Assembly: GCA_017353825.1 (NCBI GenBank)
Contig: JAFMSC010000305.1
Span: forward strand, 1-5,503
DNA from: Hyphomicrobiaceae bacterium
GTDB taxonomy: Bacteria; Pseudomonadota; Alphaproteobacteria; Rhizobiales; Hyphomicrobiaceae
DNA: 5,503 nt
Direction: 5' to 3'
In this document: positions 1 to 5,241 of the stretch, one piece after another
Position numbering within the stretch: position 1 is the stretch's first letter
How the letters are laid out: each line of letters starts with the position of its first letter
Position numbers and translations under genes: made by a program
The notes under the pieces: model-generated
The model's database searches: none
Told to the model about the DNA's origin: nothing
What the model saw: the letters and a program-made list of their open reading frames with translations, nothing else

Positions 1-281
1 TGGCTGATCATCCTCTCAGACCAGCTACGGATCGTCGCCTTGGTAGGCCGTTACCCCACCAACTAGCTAATCCGACGCGGGCCCATCCTTCGGCGATAAA
101 TCTTTCCCCCGAAGGGCTTATCCGGTATTACCCCAAGTTTCCCTGGGCTATTCCGAACCAAAGGGTAGGTTCCCACGCGTTACTCACCCGTCTGCCACTC
201 TCCATTGCTGGAGCGTTCGACTTGCATGTGTTAGGCCTGCCGCCAGCGTTCGTTCTGAGCCAGGATCAAACTCTCAAGTTG
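1..281 (-). rRNA. rrs: 16S ribosomal RNA, 5' part (gene runs off the left edge)
   Basis: Read on the minus strand, this is the start of small-subunit rRNA. The universal 5' block AGAGTTTGATCCTGGCTCAG lies just inside the 5' end, followed by AACGAACGCTGGCGGCAGGC, CTAACACATGCAAGTCGAACG and GGCAGACGGGTGAGTAACGC. The segment ends at the left edge near the conserved TAGCTGGTCTGAGAGGATGA block (about E. coli position 270). The 5' end is placed at about position 281, by similarity to mature alphaproteobacterial 16S starts (CAACTTGAGAG...); the exact processing site could differ by a few bases. The short first variable region and the GGCAGGCCTAACAC form point to Alphaproteobacteria. About 1.2 kb of the gene lies outside the window. 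The 16S is the first gene of a probable rRNA operon transcribed leftward. Confidence 0.98.
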
Positions 282-300
282 AAAGCTCGATTCTGGTTGG

Positions 301-318
301 CTTGGAGGTTACTCCAAG
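301..318 (-). promoter_or_regulatory. Hairpin just upstream of mature 16S 5' end
   Basis: On the minus strand, CTTGGAG-TAAC-CTCCAAG makes a perfect 7-bp stem with a 4-nt loop, ending about 20 nt before the mature 16S start. It is not followed by a T-run, so a terminator is unlikely. A role in pre-16S folding or nuclease processing is inferred from position. Confidence 0.6.
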
Positions 319-320
319 GA

Positions 321-412
321 ATCTCTGCGTAACGGGCACCTTCACACAAAGCGCCGCGGTCGAGGTTGCCCCAAACCTAGGCGCCTATGGTGATGGCTTG
401 AAACGCAGAGAT
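321..412 (-). repeat. Long-range inverted repeat in rRNA leader
   Basis: ATCTCTGCGT at 321-330 is the exact reverse complement of ACGCAGAGAT at 403-412. The two arms give a perfect 10-bp stem closing a 72-nt loop, which itself contains a 10-bp palindrome, TAGGCGCCTA, at 378-387. In the leader RNA this could form a separate folding domain between boxA and the 16S start. Its function is unknown. Confidence 0.6.
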
Positions 413-504
413 CGCCAGAGTTCTTGCTTCGACCCGCCGAGCGCTCGCGCACCCGTCGAGTCCGCCAGGACTCCGCCGCCTGCGTTTCCCTTTCTTCTAT
501 GCAC

Positions 505-517
505 TTGTCAAAGAGCA
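505..517 (-). promoter_or_regulatory. boxA antitermination site
   Basis: The minus strand reads TGCTCTTTGACAA, matching the bacterial rRNA boxA consensus (TGCTCTTTAACAA) at 12 of 13 bases. It lies between the predicted promoter and the 16S gene on the transcribed strand. boxA RNA binds NusB/NusE (S10) and protects rRNA transcription from Rho; that role is known from E. coli and is inferred here from sequence and location. Confidence 0.88.
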
Positions 518-531
518 GGGCTCTCGCGCCC
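518..531 (-). promoter_or_regulatory. boxB-like hairpin directly 5' of boxA
   Basis: The minus strand reads GGGC-GCGAGA-GCCC, a 4-bp GC stem with a 6-nt purine-rich loop, directly upstream of boxA in the direction of transcription. boxB-then-boxA is the order in E. coli rRNA leaders. The stem is short, so this is called mainly from its position. Confidence 0.5.
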
Positions 532-583
532 AGCAGCATCCCCACACGACGGTTCGGCCTTCGCCGCCCCCATCGCGAAGAAG

Positions 584-621
584 ACGAGACATGCGCCTGG
601 GTCTACCAGACACGGTCTCGT
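584..621 (-). repeat. Nested hairpin early in rRNA leader
   Basis: ACGAGAC (584-590) pairs with GTCTCGT (615-621) to form a 7-bp outer stem. An inner hairpin, GTCT-ACC-AGAC (601-611), fits within it. The structure would appear about 50 nt into the leader transcript. No T-run follows on the minus strand. Its role is unknown; folding of the nascent leader is the simplest reading. Confidence 0.45.
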
Positions 622-679
622 ATCAAACAGGAGATTACTGCCCGCTGTAGCGCAGCAGTACATGCCGCGCGAGTGTGTG

Positions 680-737
680 TAGATAGTCCCGATGTGGGTC
701 GGCTGTCAACCCCTCTATGTAAATATTTCCGTGCTTT
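680..737 (-). promoter_or_regulatory. rRNA operon promoter with UP-like element
   Basis: On the minus strand a perfect -35, TTGACA (complement of 704-709), is followed after 18 bp by TATCTA (complement of 680-685), a good -10. Shifting the -10 by one base gives 17-bp spacing with CTATCT. Upstream of the -35, an A/T-rich block (AAATATTTACAT on the minus strand, about 718-729) sits where an UP element binds the RNA polymerase alpha subunit. The predicted start is near 673. A perfect -35 plus UP-like element, facing a leader with boxA, fits an rRNA promoter. Other promoters further upstream cannot be excluded. Confidence 0.75.
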
Positions 738-821
738 AGCTCCCGTTTATCTGACGCGTGACAGAAATGCCGCAAATCGGCCTGGTTTGCCCGTCACAAA
801 CAAAGATTCGTGGGGGCCGGA

Positions 822-845
822 CAGCTCAAGCTCTAGCTTGAGCTG
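822..845. promoter_or_regulatory. Perfect 11-bp inverted repeat, operator-like
   Basis: CAGCTCAAGCT (822-832) and AGCTTGAGCTG (835-845) are exact reverse complements separated by 2 bp (CT). The right arm contains TTGAGC, the candidate -35 of the plus-strand promoter for the M23 peptidase gene. An inverted repeat over a -35 is a common layout for a repressor operator. It could also form a hairpin, but no T-run follows on either strand, so a terminator is less likely. The regulator is unknown. Confidence 0.5.
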
Positions 846-865
846 GGTTGTCGATGCAGTAGAAT
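838..865 (+). promoter_or_regulatory. Candidate promoter for the M23 peptidase gene
   Basis: TTGAGC (838-843) and TAGAAT (860-865) are separated by 16 bp, matching the sigma-70 consensus at 4 of 6 and 5 of 6 bases. The predicted start is near 872, about 54 nt upstream of the chosen ATG. The -35 lies in the right arm of the palindrome at 822-845. No better candidate was seen between the rRNA promoter and the gene. Confidence 0.5.
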
Positions 866-925
866 TCCGATGCTGCAATAGGGGTGCGGGCCGGATCAGG
901 GTCATCCGGGAGACACTGGGGGGAA

Positions 926-2929
926 ATGGAACTCAGTCGTCATGCTCCGCTGGGCCGGGTGCGGCCCCGCTTTGTGTCAACATCCCTGCGCAGCCGCCCG
1001 CACGCCTACGCCGGCCGGGCCGGTACGCTCATTCCTGAGATGTATGCCAGCGACCACGCCGAAAGCCGGCGGGGCGGCCGATTCCGTTGGCTGCTGAGCA
1101 CCTGCCTCGCCGCCGCTGTGGGCGTGCTCGCGATCCTGGTGGCGGTGACTGGGTCCATGGACTCCTTGGACCATGACGTGGCGAGCCTTGAGCAGCGCCT
1201 GCACCAGGCCTCGCTGGCACTGCGCCTGGCGCCCGCCAATTCGGATGGGCTGCGCTGGGCGTTGCCCAAGGCCGACAAGCTGCTGATCCCCACCGGCGCG
1301 ATCGCGCTCAAGAGCTATATTCCCGAGCCCGTCAAACAGCGCCGTGGCAGCCGCGAATACACGCTCAACAAATACTACGTGCGGCTCGCCGCCCACCTGG
1401 GTCCGGTGTCAAAGAAACAGGCGCTGACGGTGCCGCCGTTGGACCCCATTAACCTCTACGCCGATACGGCGCCGCTGGAAGGCGCTGACCGCGATGAGGG
1501 GGGACAAGACGCGCCTACCAAGCTGATCGAACTCAACGGCATCCTGCCCAACGAGGACGGCCAGGAGCTAGACACACAGGAGGTGGCCCAGCTGATCGCC
1601 CGCGCGCAGGCGGGCGAGGAGGATCCGACCGCCTCCGGGGCCGAACTGCTCGCGGGCCGCATCCAGCGCTTTGCCGAGGCCCTGCCACCTCAGACCACGG
1701 TGTTGCCGAAGACCGTATTCGATACCGACACCGGCGACACCGAGGAGTCCGAGGTGCGTGAGATGCCGCCCGTCAAGGTGCAGCGCGGCGACACGCTTGC
1801 CCACATCCTTGGGCGCTTTGGTGCCCAGCCCTGGCAGGTGCGGGCGATGGTGGATGCCACGCGCTCGTTCTTCGCCGAGAACGAACTGCAACCAGGCTAT
1901 GAGGTGCGCACCGTAGTGCTGCCCGCGCCGGCGATGCCCAGCGGCGAACTTGTGCGCTTCAGCATCTTCGACGGCGCCGGCGCCCATAAGGTCACCGTCA
2001 CGCGCAACGGCACCGGCGAGTATGTGCCGAGCGGCACGCCGGTCGAGGAGCCTATGCGGAGGGTGGCATCGGTCGACAGCGACCGCGACCGCCCCCAGGA
2101 CAGCAACCTTTACGCCAGTTTCTATTCCATGGCCGTCAAGCAGGGCGTGCCTGCCAACCTGATCACCCAAGTCCTGCGCATCCACGCCGCCGGGACCAAC
2201 TTCTTCCAGCGCGTGCGGGTGGGAGACGGGGTCGAACTGTTCTTCGATCTCAAGGGCGAGGATCTCAACGCGAACGACGAGATCGGCGATCTGCTAGCGA
2301 CCTTCGTCACCGCCGGCGGCGAGACCCACAAGTTCTACCGGTTCCGCACCTCGGACGGGGCTGTCGATTTCTTCGACGCGGAGGGCAACACGGCGCGCAA
2401 GTTCCTGATGCGGCGTCCGGTGCGCGGCGAAGATGTGCGCCTCACCTCCGGCTTTGGCGCGCGCATGCACCCGCTCCTGCGCACCCAGAGGATGCACTAC
2501 GGCGAGGACTGGGCGTGCGCCCAGGGCACCCCGATCATGGCGGCGGGCAGCGGCGTCATAGAGGAGGTCGGTCGCAAGGGTGAATACGGCAACTACATCC
2601 GTATCCGCCACGGCAACGGCTACAAGACGGCCTACGGGCACATGCTGCGCTTCGCTCCCGGCGTCAGCGAGGGCGTCAGGGTGCGGCAGGGTCAGATCAT
2701 CGGCTTCGTAGGCCAGACCGGCATGGCCTCGGGCCCGCACGTGCATTTCGAGGTGCTGGTGAAGAACCGGTTCGACGGCACCTATAGCCACGTCAATCCG
2801 CGCACCATCCCAGTCCCGAACGAGCGCCAGCTGAGGGGCAAGGACCTCGCTGATTTCAAGCGGGAGCGCGGACGCATCGACGACCTGATGCGACGCCATC
2901 CCGTGCGCAGCGCGCAGCTGCCCTCATAG
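926..2929 (+). CDS. Membrane-anchored M23 family (LytM-type) peptidoglycan endopeptidase
   Basis: Predicted 667-residue cell-wall hydrolase that cleaves peptide cross-links of peptidoglycan in the periplasm. After a basic N-terminus, one hydrophobic segment at about residues 55-75 acts as a signal anchor. A 200-residue linker follows, then a LysM/OapA-like region at about 280-335 (QRGDTLAHILGRFG), a second such region at about 393-450, and a C-terminal M23 domain at about 500-630. SGFGARMHP begins at residue 508. The expected zinc ligands are H524 and D528 (HYGED) and H607; the catalytic histidines are H572 (YGH) and H605 (HVH). All are present, so it should be active rather than a degenerate activator of the EnvC/NlpD kind. 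Domain order resembles MepM/ShyA-type endopeptidases, but it is longer than E. coli MepM (440 residues). The start is uncertain: GTG at 884 and ATG at 1040 share the frame. ATG 926 was chosen because it lies downstream of the predicted transcription start and follows G-rich sequence (GGGAGA at 908-913; GGGGGG at 918-923), although neither is ideally spaced. Confidence 0.93.
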   Translation: MELSRHAPLGRVRPRFVSTSLRSRPHAYAGRAGTLIPEMYASDHAESRRGGRFRWLLSTCLAAAVGVLAILVAVTGSMDSLDHDVASLEQRLHQASLALRLAPANSDGLRWALPKADKLLIPTGAIALKSYIPEPVKQRRGSREYTLNKYYVRLAAHLGPVSKKQALTVPPLDPINLYADTAPLEGADRDEGGQDAPTKLIELNGILPNEDGQELDTQEVAQLIARAQAGEEDPTASGAELLAGRIQRFAEALPPQTTVLPKTVFDTDTGDTEESEVREMPPVKVQRGDTLAHILGRFGAQPWQVRAMVDATRSFFAENELQPGYEVRTVVLPAPAMPSGELVRFSIFDGAGAHKVTVTRNGTGEYVPSGTPVEEPMRRVASVDSDRDRPQDSNLYASFYSMAVKQGVPANLITQVLRIHAAGTNFFQRVRVGDGVELFFDLKGEDLNANDEIGDLLATFVTAGGETHKFYRFRTSDGAVDFFDAEGNTARKFLMRRPVRGEDVRLTSGFGARMHPLLRTQRMHYGEDWACAQGTPIMAAGSGVIEEVGRKGEYGNYIRIRHGNGYKTAYGHMLRFAPGVSEGVRVRQGQIIGFVGQTGMASGPHVHFEVLVKNRFDGTYSHVNPRTIPVPNERQLRGKDLADFKRERGRIDDLMRRHPVRSAQLPS

Positions 2930-2930
2930 A

Positions 2931-2958
2931 CGCGAGCCGCGTAGACGGCGGGCTCGCG
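2931..2958 (+). terminator. GC-rich hairpin between M23 gene and leuC
   Basis: CGCGAGCC (2931-2938) pairs perfectly with GGCTCGCG (2951-2958), beginning two bases after the stop codon. The stem can extend by two pairs with a one-base bulge. There is no T-run after it, so it is not a canonical intrinsic terminator. It may stabilise the 3' end, pause polymerase or partly separate the two genes. Confidence 0.4.
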
Positions 2959-3013
2959 GGGCATTATGAGGGCCCAAAACGGCTGTCAACAACCAGGCGA
3001 AAGGACCGCGCGC

Positions 3014-4438
3014 ATGGCCAGCACCGTGCCCAAGGGCCGCCCCAAGGCACTCTATGACAAGATTTTCGACGACCACGTGGTCGCGCGGCAGCCCGACGGC
3101 ACCTGCATCCTCTACATCGACCGGCACCTGGTGCACGAGGTCACGAGCCCGCAGGCCTTCGAGGGGCTGAGACTGGCAGGTCGCAAGGTGCGCGCGCCGG
3201 AGAAGACCCTAGCCGTGGTGGACCATAACGTGCCGACCTCTGATCGCCGCGGGGGCATCACCGACCCCGAGAGCCGCCTGCAGGTGGAGACGCTGGCCCG
3301 GAACGCCAAGGACTTCGGCATCGAATATTACAACGAACTCGACGTGCGCCAGGGCATCGTACACGTGATCGGCCCGGAGCAAGGCTTCACCCTGCCTGGC
3401 ACCACCATCGTGTGCGGCGACAGCCATACCTCCACGCACGGCGCCTTCGGGGCGCTGGCGCATGGCATCGGCACCTCCGAGGTGGAACACGTCCTCGCCA
3501 CCCAGACGCTGGTGCAGAAGAAGGCCAAGAACATGCGCGTCACGGTGGACGGCAAGCTCCCCGAGGGCGTGGCGGCCAAGGACATCATCCTCGCCATCAT
3601 CGGCGAGATCGGCACCGCCGGCGGCACCGGCCATGTGATCGAGTACGCCGGCGAGGCGATCCGCTCCCTCTCCATGGAGGGGCGCATGACAGTGTGCAAC
3701 ATGTCGATCGAGGGCGGCGCCCGCGCCGGCATGGTGGCGCCCGACGAGAAGACCTTCGCCTACCTCAAGGACCGGCCGAAGGCGCCCAGGGGGGAGGCCT
3801 GGGAGGCGGCCATGCGCTACTGGGAGACCCTGGGGAGCGATGAGGGCGCGAACTTCGACCGCGAGGTGAGGCTCAACGCCGCCCGCCTGCCGCCGATCGT
3901 CACCTGGGGCACCTCGCCTGAGGATGTGGTCTCCATCGAGGGCACGGTGCCGGACCCGGAGACGGTTGAGGACGAGGGCAAGCGCGACTCCATGCGTCGC
4001 GCGCTCACCTACATGGGCCTCACGCCAGGCACCAAGATGACCGACATCAAGCTCGACCGGGTGTTCATCGGCTCGTGCACCAACGGCCGCATCGAGGACC
4101 TGCGAGAGGTGGCCCGGATTGCCCAAGGCCGCAAGGTCAACCCCAATGTCTATGCGATGATCGTACCGGGTTCAGGCCTGGTGAAGCAGCAGGCGGAAGC
4201 CGAGGGGCTCGATAAGGTCCTGAAGGAGGCGGGCTTCGACTGGCGCGAGGCCGGCTGCTCCATGTGTCTCGGCATGAACCCCGACCAGCTCAAGCCACGC
4301 GAGCGTTGCGCCTCCACCTCCAACCGCAACTTCGAAGGCCGCCAAGGCCGCTTCGGCCGCACGCACCTCGTGTCGCCGGCGATGGCGGCCGCTGCGGCCA
4401 TCGCGGGGCATTTCGTCGACGTGCGGACATTCCGCTGA
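3014..4438 (+). CDS. leuC: 3-isopropylmalate dehydratase large subunit
   Basis: LeuC, 474 residues, a usual length for proteobacterial LeuC. With the small subunit LeuD it isomerises 2-isopropylmalate to 3-isopropylmalate in cytoplasmic leucine synthesis, using a [4Fe-4S] cluster. Family signatures run the full length: ALYDKIFDDHVV near the N-terminus, VVDHNVPT (D70-H71-N72), CGDSHTSTHGAFG (from C134), TSEVEHVLATQTL (from T154), IGSCTNGR with C355, CSMCLGMNPDQL with C415 and C418, and NRNFEGRQGRFGRTHLVSP (from N437). C355, C415 and C418 are the expected cluster ligands. The ATG at 3014 was chosen because AAGGA at 3001-3005 precedes it by 8 nt and the protein then begins where the family does; an in-frame ATG at 2966 would add 16 unrelated residues. 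The M23 gene ends 84 bp upstream on the same strand, so read-through is possible. leuD does not follow within the window, so the partner is encoded elsewhere. The reading frame is intact. Confidence 0.98.
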   Translation: MASTVPKGRPKALYDKIFDDHVVARQPDGTCILYIDRHLVHEVTSPQAFEGLRLAGRKVRAPEKTLAVVDHNVPTSDRRGGITDPESRLQVETLARNAKDFGIEYYNELDVRQGIVHVIGPEQGFTLPGTTIVCGDSHTSTHGAFGALAHGIGTSEVEHVLATQTLVQKKAKNMRVTVDGKLPEGVAAKDIILAIIGEIGTAGGTGHVIEYAGEAIRSLSMEGRMTVCNMSIEGGARAGMVAPDEKTFAYLKDRPKAPRGEAWEAAMRYWETLGSDEGANFDREVRLNAARLPPIVTWGTSPEDVVSIEGTVPDPETVEDEGKRDSMRRALTYMGLTPGTKMTDIKLDRVFIGSCTNGRIEDLREVARIAQGRKVNPNVYAMIVPGSGLVKQQAEAEGLDKVLKEAGFDWREAGCSMCLGMNPDQLKPRERCASTSNRNFEGRQGRFGRTHLVSPAMAAAAAIAGHFVDVRTFR

Positions 4439-4472
4439 CGCGCTCGGCCGGAATAGACCGCCCGGTCGATAA

Positions 4473-4503
4473 GGCACGTGACGCCGATCATCGACAGCGT
4501 GCC
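4473..4503 (+). repeat. Stem-loop downstream of leuC
   Basis: GGCACG (4473-4478) pairs with CGTGCC (4498-4503), a 6-bp stem with a 19-nt loop, about 35 nt after the leuC stop. An alternative pairing uses GTCGAT (4465-4470) with ATCGAC (4490-4495). No T-run follows. It may mark the leuC 3' end but is not a canonical terminator. Confidence 0.3.
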
Positions 4504-4512
4504 GATTGGCCC

Positions 4513-4532
4513 GATGCCCTGTGGGGGGCATC
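4513..4532 (+). terminator. Candidate hairpin terminator after leuC, no T-run
   Basis: GATGCCC (4513-4519) pairs perfectly with GGGCATC (4526-4532) across the 6-nt loop TGTGGG. It is the strongest compact hairpin in the 100 bp after leuC. The sequence that follows (ATAGTCTGG) lacks a T-run, so termination here, if any, may depend on Rho or be weak. Confidence 0.35.
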
Positions 4533-4562
4533 ATAGTCTGGCGCGTACGATAGTCTGGCGCG
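4533..4562. repeat. Tandem 13-bp direct repeat
   Basis: ATAGTCTGGCGCG occurs exactly at 4533-4545 and again at 4550-4562, separated by 4 bp (TACG), a period of 17 bp. It abuts the hairpin at 4513-4532. Paired direct repeats of this kind can be binding sites for a regulator, a small duplication, or the scar of a mobile element. Nothing in the surrounding sequence decides between these. Confidence 0.7.
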
Positions 4563-5074
4563 CGCGCCGGTCGCATATCGGTCCGGACCACGAGGCTTGG
4601 ATGATCGCGTGCTGGCAGCGGAACCACACGGCCAAGGCCGGCCCATGGTGAGCCGCGACGGGAGCTCTTCCTTGCCGCGGCACCCCTACCACCACCCGAG
4701 TCACTGGACATGTTCGGGCACGCCACGGGTTCGATCTGGCCCAGCCCACAGGGGCCTGGGCGACCGACCCGGCTCGGTACATCGGGGCTTCGACCTATTG
4801 CGCCGGCTCGGCCTTCTTGGTTCCAACAGGTCAGCGATGGCTGGGAGCTCGTCACGCTCGCACGATCTCGGCGAGAGCGAGTGGGGCTTCGCCATTGCCC
4901 TGTTCGTCGCGTCTTGCGACAGGGAACCCAATGAGATCGATGATCATGGTTAGCTGAAGGCGTACCTTCCCACGGGGTCATCAAGCGAACACACAGGTAC
5001 CTTGCGGCCAACCCGCAGCCGACGGCACCGCTACACAAGGTCTTGAGCCAGACAACTCCTTTGAAGTTGCGGTG
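4563..5074. other. Intergenic stretch without a convincing gene
   Basis: I found no recognisable protein, tRNA or known RNA family in this part of the roughly 800-bp gap after leuC. Open frames on both strands have low-complexity, Arg/Pro/Ser-rich translations typical of GC-rich non-coding DNA. Small inverted repeats are frequent: the palindrome GGTCCGGACC (4580-4589), GTCGC-GTCTT-GCGAC (4906-4920) with flanking CCCT/AGGG, GAAGG-CGTA-CCTTC (4956-4969), TGCGG-CCAAC-CCGCA (5003-5017) and CAACT/AGTTG (about 5053-5069). A decayed gene or mobile element, or a structured RNA, is possible but not shown. Confidence 0.5.
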
Positions 5075-5103
5075 GCATATCAGACCCAGAGGGTCTGATA
5101 TGC
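5075..5103. repeat. Perfect 13-bp inverted repeat with 3-bp centre
   Basis: GCATATCAGACCC (5075-5087) and GGGTCTGATATGC (5091-5103) are exact reverse complements around AGA. As RNA or single-stranded DNA this gives a very stable 13-bp hairpin. No T-run follows on either strand, so it is not an ordinary intrinsic terminator. It lies about 140 bp upstream of the Spy-like gene. It could be a REP-like palindromic element, a regulator site or a small RNA part. Copy number in the genome is not known from this window. Confidence 0.8.
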
Positions 5104-5194
5104 GCACAGACCTTTCCGCGAAGTAATGCATTTGGCCCGACAGCCGGAGACCCCGCGGCGCGTTCAATGAGGCGATGTGGCGCGCGGAACGGCG

Positions 5195-5210
5195 CGGACC
5201 AGGAGGTCCG
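5195..5210 (+). promoter_or_regulatory. Hairpin in the upstream region of the Spy-like gene
   Basis: CGGACC-AGGA-GGTCCG is a perfect 6-bp GC-rich stem with a 4-nt loop, ending 31 nt before the ATG of the next gene and followed by ACCTTT. It does not cover the ribosome binding site at 5227-5232. A weak terminator or a leader structure is possible. No clear promoter for the gene was identified between here and the 5075-5103 repeat. Confidence 0.35.
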
Positions 5211-5241
5211 ACCTTTCCCGTCAGCGAAGGAGATGCACGAC

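Larger units (their letters stand above)
282..673 (-). promoter_or_regulatory. rRNA operon leader (pre-16S 5' leader)
   Basis: This stretch of about 390 nt separates the predicted rRNA promoter from the mature 16S 5' end and should be transcribed leftward as the pre-rRNA leader. It contains no credible gene. It holds, in order of transcription, a nested hairpin (584-621), a boxB-like hairpin (518-531), boxA (505-517), a long-range inverted repeat (403-412 with 321-330) and a 7-bp hairpin (301-318) just upstream of the mature end. This arrangement fits a leader that recruits the Nus antitermination complex and folds for RNase processing. The transcription start (about 673) is inferred from promoter spacing and was not observed. 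Confidence 0.75.

Noticed and set aside
302..1038. Plus-strand open frames of 126 and 204 residues across the rRNA leader and promoter
   Set aside because: They lie over boxA, leader hairpins and the rRNA promoter, are Arg/Pro/Ser-rich, and resemble no known family.
3209..4126. Minus-strand open frame of 305 residues inside leuC
   Set aside because: It is a frame shadow of leuC; the His/Gly/Ala-rich text is what a GC-rich gene gives on its opposite strand.
4722..4760. Possible tRNA T-arm (GGGTTCGATCTGGCCC)
   Set aside because: No acceptor stem, D-arm or anticodon arm can be drawn around it.
4597..4953. Plus-strand frame of 118 residues after leuC as a possible gene
   Set aside because: No ribosome binding site, no recognisable motif, and composition like non-coding GC-rich DNA.
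5186..5220. General-stress (EcfG-type) promoter GGAAC before the Spy-like gene
   Set aside because: GGAAC is present at 5186-5190 but no CGTT follows at 16-17 bp.
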